Below, piece by piece: positions 36,220-47,451 of a DNA stretch of 64,000 bases. This stretch comes from Pseudomonas graminis (GTDB lineage: Bacteria; Pseudomonadota; Gammaproteobacteria; Pseudomonadales; Pseudomonadaceae), in the NCBI RefSeq assembly GCF_900111735.1, contig NZ_FOHW01000008.1, positions 105,452 through 169,451 on the forward strand. The letters run 5' to 3'. Each line of letters starts with the position of its first letter. Position 1 is the first letter of the stretch. The notes under the pieces are model-generated. The model searched no databases. It saw only the letters and a program-made list of their open reading frames with translations, and had not been told where the DNA came from. Position numbers and translations under genes: made by a program.

Positions 36220-37554
36220 TTACTTCAATAGCTTCGCTTTGCCGTCGTAATACCCCGCCTTCTTCAGTATCTCCTCCATCCTGCTGCCAATCGCCTTGGC
36301 ACCGGCCTCCACGCTGGTTTTGCCGAGCATGATCGCGGTGCCGTTTTCGCCGACCACTTCGGAAATTTCCGGCCACTGCGGGAAGCGAGGGCGGTAGTCA
36401 GGCACGCCGCCTTCCCACGAGGTCACCATCGGCTGCACGAACGGGTATTTCTTCTGCACGTCCGCGTCCTTGTACACCGACATGCGCCCGCTCACGCCAC
36501 CGGCGTCCAGGTACGGCCGGGCCATGGCCTCGGACGTGACCCATTGAATGAACAGCCACGCGGCGGCCTTCTGCTTGTCGTCGGACTTGGCGTTCACGCC
36601 CAGAGAGAAACCACCCAGTGCCGGCTTCAGACCGGCCGGGCCTTTGGGCTCGGTGGCCACGGCCAGGCAATCGGTGATTTTCGATTTTGTCGGGTCGGCG
36701 AGGGTTCCGTAGAACGCCGACCATTCGGTGATCATCGCCACTTTGCCCTGGGCGAGGGCGTTGACCGCTTCGTTGTGGTCGTAGTCGACGATGCCCGGCG
36801 GCATGTACTTCATCAGGTCCTGACGAAATTGCAGGCCTTGCTGGGACGCCTTGGAATTGAGGTTGGATTTGAACTTGTCGTCCAGCAGCGAGCCGCCGAA
36901 CGGCCAGAGGAAGCGCATGAAGCTGTCCGCCGATTGCGTCTCACCCCGTCGCGATTGCAGGGCGTAGGCGTAGCGGTCCTTGGTCTTGTCGGTGAGCTTG
37001 GGCGCGTAGTCTTTGAGCAGCTCGTCCCACGTGGCCGGTGGCTTGTCGAAACCGGCGTCCTTGAGCATGCACTTGTTGTAGAACAGCAGGCCGGAGTAGT
37101 TATCGAACGGCAGGCCGTAGGTCTGCTTGTCCCAACTGCCGAACGACTCCAGCAGGATCGGGAAGAAGCCTTCCAGCTTGAGGTCCGGGTCGGCCAGCTT
37201 GGCGTCCTGGGTGAAGGTGGTGATCGGTTCAAGCCAGCCGTTGCCGGCAAATTCGCCGATCCACACCACGTCCGTGAGCACGACGTCGAGCTGCTCACCG
37301 GAGGTGAAGCTCAACACCTCGCGCTCGCGGCTATTCTCGTAGGGGACGGTTTCGTAGCTGACTTTGATGCCGGTTTTCTTTTCGAACTCCGGCAGCAGTT
37401 TGATGGCGGCGGCGTAACCGGGACGGTCGAGGAAAATCGCTTTGATCTCGGTGCCCTTGTACGGCGCGGCGGCCTCTTCCAGCGTCCAGGCCTGTGCGGC
37501 GCCGGAACCCAGCGCAATCGACAGGGAGAGGGCATTCCAAACCAGCTTCTTCAT
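36220..37554 (-). CDS. Sugar/polyol ABC transporter substrate-binding protein
   Basis: 444 residues with a signal peptide (1-22, ending GAAQA). Family 1 extracellular binding protein; segments [14 protein letters not shown] and the late [12 protein letters not shown] are typical. First gene of the minus-strand transporter operon, with the REPIN directly after it. The putative substrate is a sugar alcohol, inferred from the DCXR-like reductase. Confidence 0.92.
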   Translation of the reverse strand: MKKLVWNALSLSIALGSGAAQAWTLEEAAAPYKGTEIKAIFLDRPGYAAAIKLLPEFEKKTGIKVSYETVPYENSREREVLSFTSGEQLDVVLTDVVWIGEFAGNGWLEPITTFTQDAKLADPDLKLEGFFPILLESFGSWDKQTYGLPFDNYSGLLFYNKCMLKDAGFDKPPATWDELLKDYAPKLTDKTKDRYAYALQSRRGETQSADSFMRFLWPFGGSLLDDKFKSNLNSKASQQGLQFRQDLMKYMPPGIVDYDHNEAVNALAQGKVAMITEWSAFYGTLADPTKSKITDCLAVATEPKGPAGLKPALGGFSLGVNAKSDDKQKAAAWLFIQWVTSEAMARPYLDAGGVSGRMSVYKDADVQKKYPFVQPMVTSWEGGVPDYRPRFPQWPEISEVVGENGTAIMLGKTSVEAGAKAIGSRMEEILKKAGYYDGKAKLLK

Positions 37555-37663
37555 TTACGTGACCTCATTATTGTTGTGGGTGAGGGTTACGCGGGACATG
37601 TGCTTCGCGGTGCATGCAGGTGGGGCTGCGGGGCAGGTAAACCGCTTCGGGTGAGCTCCTTGA

Positions 37664-37689
37664 CATTTGTAATTTACGAATTACAAATG
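37664..37689. promoter_or_regulatory. Perfect palindrome, likely SorC operator
   Basis: Arms CATTTGTAATT and AATTACAAATG (11 bp each, no mismatch) around TACG, in the divergent promoter region of the transporter genes. Confidence 0.7.
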
Positions 37690-37772
37690 ATCGTAGGACA
37701 AAATGCATTGCTGTCAAATCAGCACGGCGTTGCCAGTGAAAATGCCCAAACAACAATAATTCAGGGGATACG

Positions 37773-38921
<1,149 letters not shown>

Positions 38922-38943
38922 ATCAGGGCGCTGGCGATCAGCG

Positions 38944-39795
38944 TTACTGCACCCCGAACATCGCCGTCCAGTAAATGCCGGCATCGCTTTTCGGGTCGGT
39001 GGCGTAGGCAGCGCCAAGGTCATGAAACTGCGGGTTCATGAGGTTGGCGCAATGGCCGGGGCTGGCGAGCCAGCCTTCTACTACCTTGCGCGCATTGTCC
39101 TGCCCGGCGGCAATGTTCTCGCCGATCTGCTGGCCGATGTACCCGGCCAGCTCCGCGCGGTCTCCCGGCGTTCCGCCGTTGCGACCCTTGTGATCAAAAT
39201 AATTGTTGTTGGCCATGGAGCGCGAGTGGCTTTCGGCTGCGCTCATCAGGGTGTCGTTCCACACCAGCGGCGCGGCGGCGGAAAACGACTGGGCGCCACA
39301 TTGCTGCGGTTGTTTGCGCGCTTCATTGATCAGGCCAAGCAGTTTTTGGCCCTCGGCCTGCGCATTCCCCAACCCGCCCGCGAGCAGTGGACGCGCCAGC
39401 ACGATGCGCCAGTCGCGGTCGTTGCGGCTGACGCCGATGTCGACGAACTGCGGATTGAGCACCACCTGACAAAAACTTTCCTGAATCGCCGCCATGGCCG
39501 CTTGCGCATCGCGCGGGCCCGAGAGGGTGATCGCCTGGACGCTGACCATCGGATACGACGCCCGGGCCAGCATGGGCTGCAGATCGACCGTGCCACTGGC
39601 CGGCAGGTTCAGGCGCGGGTCGCTGTTGAGCGGCGGCAGCTCGGTCGACGCCACATTGGCGCAAGGCTGAGCCTGGCTGCGGTAGGTATTGATCGACTGG
39701 ATCAGCTGCGTTTCTTCGCCGGCCACGGCTGTCCCTGCCATCAGCAGCGCTAGGGGCACAACCGCGAGACACTGGATGAATGATCTGAAACGCAT
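38944..39795 (-). CDS. Secreted CAP-domain (SCP/PR1-like) protein
   Basis: 283 residues with a signal peptide (MRFRSFIQCLAVVPLALLMAG, ending VAG/EE). The C-terminal CAP domain (about 155-283) has the expected NEAR, W-LMSAAESHSRSMA, F-H, GENIAAG and SPGHCANLMNP-F elements. Bacterial CAP proteins are of unclear biochemical role. Confidence 0.88.
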   Translation of the reverse strand: MRFRSFIQCLAVVPLALLMAGTAVAGEETQLIQSINTYRSQAQPCANVASTELPPLNSDPRLNLPASGTVDLQPMLARASYPMVSVQAITLSGPRDAQAAMAAIQESFCQVVLNPQFVDIGVSRNDRDWRIVLARPLLAGGLGNAQAEGQKLLGLINEARKQPQQCGAQSFSAAAPLVWNDTLMSAAESHSRSMANNNYFDHKGRNGGTPGDRAELAGYIGQQIGENIAAGQDNARKVVEGWLASPGHCANLMNPQFHDLGAAYATDPKSDAGIYWTAMFGVQ

Positions 39796-39967
39796 GGAAA
39801 TCTCCCTCGAACTGACGCGCCCACGGTGCGCGATTTTACCTGTCGCGAATAGTCTGAGCCGCACAAACCGTGGAGGTTGCAGCGATGAGCAGGGTTTTTG
39901 CAATAGCCGAGGTGAAAACCAGCTGTTTCGCCACATAATCAGCGCTCGACCCTGCAGCGTGACTTCG

Positions 39968-40501
39968 ATGACCACCACCATTAAGCGACTGACCCCGGAA
40001 TATGCCTCGGCGTATCGAGCCCTGATGCTTGAAGCGTACGCCCTCCATCCTGATGCGTTTACGTCCGACGTCGGCGAGCGCGAAGCCTTGCCGATCAGTT
40101 GGTGGGAAAAGCGGCTTGTGGTCGGGCCTGACGCGACTGAGGTGGTGTTCGGCGCCGTTGAAGCAGGAAGGTTAGCGGGGGTTGCCGGCCTGTCTGTGGA
40201 GCGCAGAAAGAAGGCCCGTCACAAGTCCACGCTGTTCGGCATGTACGTTCCCCACGCGCTTCGGGGCAAGGGCATTGGGCATGACTTGGTGCGCAGTGTG
40301 CTGGAGCATGCCCGGACGCAGCCGCAGTTGGTGCTTGTCCAGTTGACGGTGACCGAGGGCAATAGCGGCGCGCAGAACCTGTATGACCGGATGGGGTTTG
40401 AGGTGTTTGGGATAGAGCCGTACGCGGTCGCCGTGGGGGAGCAGTATGTGTCGAAGGTGCACATGTGGTGTGATTTGAGGTGTCGGGCGGCTGACGCTTA
40501 A
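39968..40501 (+). CDS. GNAT acetyltransferase
   Basis: 177 residues. Acetyl-CoA motif ALRGKGIGHDLV and a C-terminal NSGAQNLYDRMGFEVFG. Substrate not predictable. Divergent from the CAP-domain gene. Confidence 0.85.
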   Translation: MTTTIKRLTPEYASAYRALMLEAYALHPDAFTSDVGEREALPISWWEKRLVVGPDATEVVFGAVEAGRLAGVAGLSVERRKKARHKSTLFGMYVPHALRGKGIGHDLVRSVLEHARTQPQLVLVQLTVTEGNSGAQNLYDRMGFEVFGIEPYAVAVGEQYVSKVHMWCDLRCRAADA

Positions 40502-40603
40502 GCCACGAGCGGGACGCTTTTCCAGGTCACCCGTCAAAGGCGAAGCGGCCTGCCGTGTGGCAAAGCCGCCGTAGCGCTTGATCTTGAGATCTTGATCCTG
40601 GCC

Positions 40604-41659
40604 TTACAACAACGCGGCTCCCACCAGTCCACTCACCACCCCGACCAGCATGGTCAGCACACCCACGGTCACCAGCACGTTGGCGTCGAAGGATTTGCGC
40701 AGCATCAACAGCGACGGCAGGCTCACGCTCGGCAGGGTCATGAGCAATGCCACGGCAGGCGCGGTGCCCAGGCCCAACGTCAGCAGGGTTTGCACAATCG
40801 GAATTTCAGCGGCGGTCGGGATCACAAACAGCGTGCCGACAATCGCCAGCGGCACCAGCCACAACAGGCTGTTGCCCATGGCACCGTCGACGTGGGGGAA
40901 CAGCCAGACCCGCGCTGCGCCCAGGATCAGCACGGCGATGACGTAGATCGGGATGGTGGTCCAGAACAACTGCCAGAGCGTCTTGCCCCAGCGCACCAGC
41001 AGGCTGCCCTCGTCCGGTGTCTCGGCATTGGCCACGGCTTGCAGCGCCTGTTCAGGCACGGCTTCCGGGCGCGAGATGCGTTGCGCCACCAAAGACACGC
41101 CAATCACCAGCACCAGGCCCGCCACCAGCCGCAGCGCGGTGAAGCCCCAGCCCAGCACGAAGCCCATGAACACCAGCGTGGCCGGATTGAGCACCGGGTT
41201 GGCGATCCAGAAGGCCAGCGCCGCGCCAACCGAGACGTTCTGCTTGCGCATGCCCGCAGCCACCGGCGCCGCGCAGCAGCTGCACATCATGCCGGGCAGG
41301 GCGAACAGGCCGCCGCGAATGGTCGAGCCGAGTCCGGCGCGGCCGAACATTTTCAGCAGCCAGTCCCGGGGAATCAGCACCTGCAGCAGCGAGCCGAGAA
41401 TCACTGCCAGCACGGCAGCTTTCCAGATCGCCAGAAAGTACACCTGGGCGTACGCCAATGCGGCGGCCCACGGTGTGGCCGGGTTGTCGTTGATGATCGA
41501 ACCACCGATGTTATGGGTATCGGCGGCGATAAAAGATTTCAAGTAATACGGCGACCACTTCACGTAGTACAAGCCGATGGCGGCCACCAGCAGGAACGCC
41601 AGAGGTTTCCACCAGAACGACCAGCCGCGGCGTTCGGAGGTGAGCGGGAGGGCAGTCAT
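40604..41659 (-). CDS. DUF318/ArsP-family permease
   Basis: 351 residues with about eight to ten TM helices. Family motif PGMMCSCCAAPVAAGMRK with a dense Cys cluster, and the repeat-like WIANPVLNPATLVFMGF and VIPTAAEIPIVQTLL. Some members (ArsP) export trivalent organoarsenicals; others have unknown cargo. ATG 41659 preferred over GTG 41668. Confidence 0.85.
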   Translation of the reverse strand: MTALPLTSERRGWSFWWKPLAFLLVAAIGLYYVKWSPYYLKSFIAADTHNIGGSIINDNPATPWAAALAYAQVYFLAIWKAAVLAVILGSLLQVLIPRDWLLKMFGRAGLGSTIRGGLFALPGMMCSCCAAPVAAGMRKQNVSVGAALAFWIANPVLNPATLVFMGFVLGWGFTALRLVAGLVLVIGVSLVAQRISRPEAVPEQALQAVANAETPDEGSLLVRWGKTLWQLFWTTIPIYVIAVLILGAARVWLFPHVDGAMGNSLLWLVPLAIVGTLFVIPTAAEIPIVQTLLTLGLGTAPAVALLMTLPSVSLPSLLMLRKSFDANVLVTVGVLTMLVGVVSGLVGAALL

Positions 41660-41743
41660 GACAGGCACCAGAGCAGGAAATCGAGGGGGCGCGATGATAC
41701 GCCGTGGCCGGGCATTATAGTAGGTGTCGCAAGGTATGTCGGC

Positions 41744-43348
41744 TCACGCCTGTCCGCCGAAATCCAGCCCGGAAGCGCGCAGCAGTTCCTGGGTGTAGGG
41801 CTGTCGCGGGTTGCCGAAGATCTCCCGCGCCGCGCCTTGCTCGACCACTTTGCCGTCCTTGATCACCAGCACGTCGTGGGCCAATGCATGCACCACCGCC
41901 AGGTCGTGGCTGATGAACAGATAACTCAGGCCGTGACGAATCTGCAAATCCCGCAGTAGCGCGATGATCTGTTTTTGGACTGTGCGGTCAAGCGCCGAGG
42001 TAGGTTCGTCGAGGAGGATCAGCTCCGGCTCCAGCACCAGCGCGCGGGCGATGGCCACGCGCTGGCGTTGACCGCCGGAGAATTCGTGGGGATAGCGATG
42101 GCGGCTGTCCGGGTCCAGACCGACTTCGCCGAGTACGCGGATCACCGTCTGTTCACGCTGGGCCGGGGTGCCGATGCCGTGGGTCAGCAGCCCTTCGGCG
42201 ATGATCTGTTGCACCGTCATGCGCGGACTCAAGCTGCCGAACGGGTCCTGAAACACCACCTGAATGCGCTTTCGCAGCGGCCGCATCAACTGCTGGCTGC
42301 GCAGGCTCAACTCCTTGTTGGCGAAGCGGATGCTGCCTTCGGAATCGATCAGCCGCAGGATCGCCTGGCCCAGGGTCGACTTGCCTGACCCAGACTCGCC
42401 GACAATACCCAGTGTCTGGCCTTTCAGCAGTTCAAAACTGACGCCGTCCACCGCCTTGATGTAGTGCTGCTCGCGCCGCAGCAACGGTTTGGGCAAGGGG
42501 AACCAGACCTTCAGCGCCTCCACCGACAGCAGCGTCTGGGTGTGCTCGCCGGGCACCGGTTCGCCGTCGGGTTCGGCATTGATCAGCAGGCGGCTGTAGG
42601 GGTGCTGCGGAGCGGCGAACAGCGTCTGGCAGTCTGCTTGCTCAACAATTTCGCCGGCGCGCATCACGCAGACCCGCTGGGCGACGCGTCTTACCAGATT
42701 GAGGTCATGGCTGATCAGCAGCAGCGACATCCCCAGCCGCTGTTGCAGGGATTTGAGCAGCTCAAGAATCTTCAGCTGCACCGTGACGTCCAGCGCGGTG
42801 GTCGGTTCGTCGGCGATCAGCAGCTCGGGCTCGTTGGCCAGAGCCATGGCGATCATCACCCGCTGGCGCTGCCCGCCGGACAGTTGATGGGGCAGGGCCC
42901 GGAGCCGCTGCGGCGGGTTCTGGATGCCCACCAGCCCGAGCAGTTCCAGCGTGCGCTCGCGGGCGGCCTTGCCCTTGAGGCCCTTGTGCATGGCGAGGAT
43001 CTCACCGATCTGTTTCTCCACGGTGTGCAGCGGGTTCAGCGAGGTCATCGGCTCCTGAAAAATCATCGCGATGCGGTTGCCGCGCAGGCCCCGCAGCGCC
43101 TTGTCACTGGCCTGCAGCAGATCGACGCCCTTGTAGCGAATGCTGCCCTGGGTGCTCACGGACTTGGCCGGCAGCAGCCGCAGGATCGAGTGTGCGGTCA
43201 CCGACTTGCCCGAGCCGGACTCGCCGACCAGCGCCAGACACTCGCCGGGCTGGATGTCGAGGTCGATGCCGTGCACCACTTCGGCACCGTTGAAGGCCAC
43301 GCGCAGGTTGCGGATCTGGATCAGAGGGTCAGTCATGGCAGCGCTCAT
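41744..43348 (-). CDS. yejF: Peptide ABC transporter ATPase, fused double unit (YejF)
   Basis: 534 residues with two complete nucleotide-binding domains: Walker A GESGSGKS twice (about 39 and 319) and Walker [13 protein letters not shown] and [12 protein letters not shown]. Such fusions energise oligopeptide transporters. The start overlaps the yejE stop as ATGA. Last gene of the TonB/Yej block. Confidence 0.93.
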   Translation of the reverse strand: MSAAMTDPLIQIRNLRVAFNGAEVVHGIDLDIQPGECLALVGESGSGKSVTAHSILRLLPAKSVSTQGSIRYKGVDLLQASDKALRGLRGNRIAMIFQEPMTSLNPLHTVEKQIGEILAMHKGLKGKAARERTLELLGLVGIQNPPQRLRALPHQLSGGQRQRVMIAMALANEPELLIADEPTTALDVTVQLKILELLKSLQQRLGMSLLLISHDLNLVRRVAQRVCVMRAGEIVEQADCQTLFAAPQHPYSRLLINAEPDGEPVPGEHTQTLLSVEALKVWFPLPKPLLRREQHYIKAVDGVSFELLKGQTLGIVGESGSGKSTLGQAILRLIDSEGSIRFANKELSLRSQQLMRPLRKRIQVVFQDPFGSLSPRMTVQQIIAEGLLTHGIGTPAQREQTVIRVLGEVGLDPDSRHRYPHEFSGGQRQRVAIARALVLEPELILLDEPTSALDRTVQKQIIALLRDLQIRHGLSYLFISHDLAVVHALAHDVLVIKDGKVVEQGAAREIFGNPRQPYTQELLRASGLDFGGQA

Positions 43349-44367
43349 GTGCGGGGGTCGAAGGCGTCACGGCAGGCTTCGCCGATGAACACCAGTAGCG
43401 TGAGGATTAGTGCCAGGGCACAGAACGCCGTGACACCCAGCCACGGCGCCTGCAAATTGCGTTTGGCCTGGCCGATCAGCTCGCCCAGGGACGCGCTTTC
43501 GGCGGGCATGCCGAAACCGAGGAAATCCAGCGCGGTCAGTGTGGCGATGGCGCCGGTGACGATGAACGGCAGGTAGGTGAGGGTGCTGGTCATGGCATTG
43601 GGCAGAATGTGCCGCCACATCAGCGCGCCGTCGCTGAGGCCCAAGGCGCGGGCGGCTTTCACGTATTCCAGATTGCGTCCACGGAGGAACTCGGCGCGAA
43701 CCACGTCGACCAGCGCCAGCCAGGAAAACAGCGACATGATCCCCAGCAGCCACCAGAAATCAGGCTCAACGAAACCGGACAGAATGATCAGCAGGTACAG
43801 CACCGGCAACCCCGACCAGACTTCCTGCAAGCGCTGGCCGATCAAATCCGCCAGCCCGCCGTAATAGCCCTGAACCGCCCCGGCAAACACACCGATCACC
43901 GTGCTGATGGCGGTCAACGCCAACGCAAACAGAATCGACACGCGGGTGCCGAACAACACCCGCGCCATGACGTCCCGGGCCTGGTCGTCGGTGCCCAGCC
44001 AGTTGCGCGCGCTCGGCGGGCTGGGTGAAGGCTCGCGGAGTTCGTAATTGACCGTGTCGTAACTGAACGGGATCGGCGCGAAGAGCATCCAGCCGCCCCT
44101 GTCGGCGATCAGTTTGCGCACGTAGTCACTGGAGTAGTCCGGCTCGAAGGGCAGTTCGCCGCCGAAGTCGGTTTCCAGGTACTGGTGCAGGGCCGGGAAG
44201 TACAGGTCGCCCTGATAACTGACGATCAAGGGCTTGTCGTTGGCGATCAGTTCGCCGCACAGGCAAATCACCAGCAGCGCCACGAACAGCCACAGCGACC
44301 ACCAGCCGCGCCGGTTGGCCTTGAAGTTGGCGATGCGGCGCCGGTTTTGCGGGGAAAACTCGAACAT
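43345..44367 (-). CDS. yejE: Peptide ABC transporter permease YejE
   Basis: 340 residues. N-terminal cytosolic basic segment, TM1, a large periplasmic insertion (LYFPALHQYLETDFGG) and a C-terminal five-helix permease core with the KAARALGLSDGALMWRHILP loop. Start 44367 overlaps the yejB stop by 4 nt. Confidence 0.93.
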   Translation of the reverse strand: MFEFSPQNRRRIANFKANRRGWWSLWLFVALLVICLCGELIANDKPLIVSYQGDLYFPALHQYLETDFGGELPFEPDYSSDYVRKLIADRGGWMLFAPIPFSYDTVNYELREPSPSPPSARNWLGTDDQARDVMARVLFGTRVSILFALALTAISTVIGVFAGAVQGYYGGLADLIGQRLQEVWSGLPVLYLLIILSGFVEPDFWWLLGIMSLFSWLALVDVVRAEFLRGRNLEYVKAARALGLSDGALMWRHILPNAMTSTLTYLPFIVTGAIATLTALDFLGFGMPAESASLGELIGQAKRNLQAPWLGVTAFCALALILTLLVFIGEACRDAFDPRT

Positions 44368-45437
44368 CAGGCGCTCCTCGCGGAAAAGTCGATGCGCGGG
44401 TCGACCAGCGTGTAGCACAGGTCGCCCACCAGCTTGATCAGCAGGCCGAACAGGGTGAACAGAAACAGCGTGCCGAAGACCACCGGGTAGTCCCGTGAGA
44501 CTGCCGCTTCGTAGCTCATGCGGCCGATGCCATCGAGGCCGAAGATGGTTTCGATCAGCAGCGAGCCGGCGAAGAACACCTCGATCAGCGCCTGGGGAAT
44601 GCCCGCCACCACCAGCAACATGGCGTTGCGGAACACGTGGCCGTAGAGCACACGCTGTTCACTGAGGCCTTTGGCCCGGGCGGTCACCACGTACTGTCGG
44701 CCGATCTCGTTGAGGAAGCTGTTTTTGGTGAGGATCGTCAGCGTCGCGAAGCCGCCGATCACCAGCGCACTGACCGGCAGCACCAGATGCCACAGGTAGT
44801 CGCGCAGCTTGCCCAGCGGCGAGAGGCTGGCGAAGTCGTCCGAGAACAGGCCCTGGGCCGGAAACCAGCTCCAGTAGCTGCCCCCGGCAAACACCACGAT
44901 CAGCAGAATGGCGAACAGGAACGCCGGGATGGCGTAGCCGATGATGATCACCGTGCTGCTCCAGACGTCGAAACGGCTGCCATGCAGCACGGCCTTGCGG
45001 ATGCCCAGCGGGATCGAGATCAGGTAAGTGATCAGGGTCGCCCACAGTCCCAGGGAAATCGTCACCGGCAGCTTTTGCAGAATCAGCCCGGTCACCGTGG
45101 CGCCGCGGAAGAAGCTGTTGCCGAAATCCAGCTGCGCGTAGTGGGTGAGCATCAGCCACAGGCGCTCGTGCAGCGGCTTGTCGAAACCGTATTGGTGCTT
45201 GATGGCTTCCACCAGTTCAGGGTCCAGCCCTTGGGCACCCCGACTGATGCCGCCCGTGGCCGCGACCTCGCCACCGCCGCCCCCAATCCCGCCCGTTGGA
45301 CTCATGCCCTGGACCCGGGCGATGGCTTGTTCCACCGGACCGCCCGGCGCGGCCTGCACGATGAGGAAATTGACCACCAGAATGCACAGCAGCGTGGGAA
45401 TGATCAGCAACAGGCGACGCAGGGTGTAGGCGAGCAT
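44367..45437 (-). CDS. yejB: Peptide ABC transporter permease YejB
   Basis: 356 residues. TM1 at the very N-terminus ([19 protein letters not shown]), a Gly-rich periplasmic loop ([15 protein letters not shown]) of the YejB type, then the permease core. One base separates it from yejA. Confidence 0.93.
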   Translation of the reverse strand: MLAYTLRRLLLIIPTLLCILVVNFLIVQAAPGGPVEQAIARVQGMSPTGGIGGGGGEVAATGGISRGAQGLDPELVEAIKHQYGFDKPLHERLWLMLTHYAQLDFGNSFFRGATVTGLILQKLPVTISLGLWATLITYLISIPLGIRKAVLHGSRFDVWSSTVIIIGYAIPAFLFAILLIVVFAGGSYWSWFPAQGLFSDDFASLSPLGKLRDYLWHLVLPVSALVIGGFATLTILTKNSFLNEIGRQYVVTARAKGLSEQRVLYGHVFRNAMLLVVAGIPQALIEVFFAGSLLIETIFGLDGIGRMSYEAAVSRDYPVVFGTLFLFTLFGLLIKLVGDLCYTLVDPRIDFSARSA

Positions 45438-45438
45438 G

Positions 45439-47391
45439 TCACTGGCCCTCCGTTTCTGGCGTTGGCGTTGGCGCAGGACGGTCGTTCGACACGCTACGTT
45501 GTGGCGTGAGACGCGCGGCCATTTGAGCGTTGCTCAGCGGCACGCGGCTGACCTCCCACCAGCTTTCCAGCCCGACGTCGTAGATCGGCTCGATAGCCGG
45601 CCGGCCAAACCGGTTGGCAAACACCACCGGTGTGCCTTGGGAGTAATAGTTCGGAATCATGTAGAAACCCCAGAGCAGGACCCGATCCAGCGCTCGCGCG
45701 TAGTGCAGCATGTCGTTGCGGTTATTGGACGCGACCAGGCCGTCGATGAGGTGATCGACCGCCGGGTTGCGCAGCACCATGGCGTTGGAGCTGCCGACCT
45801 GTCGGGCGCTTTGCGAACCGAACAGGTTGTACAGCTCGCGGCCGGGGGAGAGGATCGGATTGCCGTTGGCGGGCAGCGTGACCACGATCATGTCGTAGTC
45901 CCGGGCGTTGAGGCGGTTCATGTACTGGGCCGAATCCACGCGGCGGAAATTCAGGGTAATGCCGATCTGCGCCAGCACGCGCTTGTACGGCAGCACCAGC
46001 CGCTCGAAACCGCCCTGGCCGTCGAGGAAGGAAAACTCCAGCGGCTGTCCGTCGGCGTTCACCAGCCGGTTGTTCTTCGCGTGCCAGCCGGCGTCGGCCA
46101 GTAACTTGAGGGCCTTGAGCTGCTTGTCGCGGATGTAGCCGCTGCCGTCGGTCTTCGGCGCGCGCCAGACCTGATCAAAGACTTCGTCCGGAACCTGCGC
46201 GCGTAAGGGTTCGAGAAGGCTCAGCTCCTGGGCGTCGGGCAGCTCGGTGGCGGCCATCTCGCTCTTCGGAAAGTAGCTTTGTTCGCGCACATAGAAGTTG
46301 CGCATGATCTGCCCGTTGACCCACTCGAAATCCCAGAGCATCGCCAAGGCTTCGCGCACGCGCCGGTCCTGAAATATCGGTTTGTCGAGATTGAAGACAA
46401 AGCCCTGACCGGCCACCGGGCGGCGTTTGGCCAGAATGGTCTTTTGCAGACGGCCGTCCTGCAGGCTCGGCGCGGTGTAGCCGACGACATAGCCTGCCGA
46501 AGAGAACTCGCGGTTGTAATCGAAGTTGCCGGCCTGGACCAGTTGCCGGGCCACATCGGTGTCGCCGTAGAAATTCACCGTCAGCGCGTCGAAGTTGTAG
46601 AGCCCGCGGCTGACCGGCAGGTCTTTGCCCCACCAGTCCTTGACCCGCTCGAAGCTGACGCTACGCCCGGCATCGACCCGCGAGACCCGATACGGCCCGC
46701 TGCCCAGTGGCGGTTCGAAGCCGCCGCCCTTGGTGAAGTCGCGGGTTTTCCACCAGTGCTCGGGCAGGATGCGCAGGCTGGCGAGGTCCAGTGCGAGGGT
46801 GCGGTTGGTGCCAGTCTTGAAATCGAAACGGATCTGCCCGGGCGCTTCGATCACCGCGTCCTTCACGTCGCCGTACAGCGGCCGGTAGCTGAAGCTGCCT
46901 TGGGTGATCAGGGTTTGCCAGGTGTAACGCACGTCTTCGGCAGTGATGGGTGTGCCGTCATCGAAACGCGCCTTGGGGTTGAGGTAGAAGCGCACCCAGA
47001 GGTTGTCGGGGTCGCGTTCCATCTTCTCGGCGACCAGCCCGTACACCGTGTAGGGCTCATCGAGTGAGCGATAGGCCAGCGGCGCATACACCCACGTGTC
47101 GATCTGGCTCACGGATATGCCTTGATCGACATAGGGCGTGAGGTAGTTGAACTGGCCGATCTCCTCGGACGCGCGGCTCATCGAACCGCCCTTGGGCGCG
47201 TCAGGGTCGACGTAATCGAAGTGCTGAAAATCAGCGGCGTATTTCGGCGCTTCGCCATAGACGGTCAGTGCATGCACCGGTGTGGCGAAAACCTGAGGAG
47301 CGCCAAGCAGCAGCGAGGTAAACAACAGCACCGTGTACAGCAATGCCTCGCCCGGTATGCGGCGCGGCAGTGAAAAGGGGGTGGCGGACAT
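45439..47391 (-). CDS. yejA: Peptide ABC transporter substrate-binding protein YejA
   Basis: 650 residues, family 5 extracellular binding protein. Signal peptide up to about FATPVHA, then [20 protein letters not shown] near the mature N-terminus, as in YejA. E. coli YejABEF imports microcin C; Pseudomonas relatives import peptidyl-nucleoside compounds. The C-terminus carries a proline-rich tail ([12 protein letters not shown]). Confidence 0.92.
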   Translation of the reverse strand: MSATPFSLPRRIPGEALLYTVLLFTSLLLGAPQVFATPVHALTVYGEAPKYAADFQHFDYVDPDAPKGGSMSRASEEIGQFNYLTPYVDQGISVSQIDTWVYAPLAYRSLDEPYTVYGLVAEKMERDPDNLWVRFYLNPKARFDDGTPITAEDVRYTWQTLITQGSFSYRPLYGDVKDAVIEAPGQIRFDFKTGTNRTLALDLASLRILPEHWWKTRDFTKGGGFEPPLGSGPYRVSRVDAGRSVSFERVKDWWGKDLPVSRGLYNFDALTVNFYGDTDVARQLVQAGNFDYNREFSSAGYVVGYTAPSLQDGRLQKTILAKRRPVAGQGFVFNLDKPIFQDRRVREALAMLWDFEWVNGQIMRNFYVREQSYFPKSEMAATELPDAQELSLLEPLRAQVPDEVFDQVWRAPKTDGSGYIRDKQLKALKLLADAGWHAKNNRLVNADGQPLEFSFLDGQGGFERLVLPYKRVLAQIGITLNFRRVDSAQYMNRLNARDYDMIVVTLPANGNPILSPGRELYNLFGSQSARQVGSSNAMVLRNPAVDHLIDGLVASNNRNDMLHYARALDRVLLWGFYMIPNYYSQGTPVVFANRFGRPAIEPIYDVGLESWWEVSRVPLSNAQMAARLTPQRSVSNDRPAPTPTPETEGQ

Positions 47392-47451
47392 GCGGACAAT
47401 CCTTGGGTGCAGCCCGACGCGCCGGAGCACCAGCGCGTCGGGCGTCAGCGC

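Noticed and set aside
40592..41959. 455-codon plus-strand frame over the permease and yejF
   Set aside because: Gln/His/Arg-rich shadow crossing two genuine minus-strand genes.
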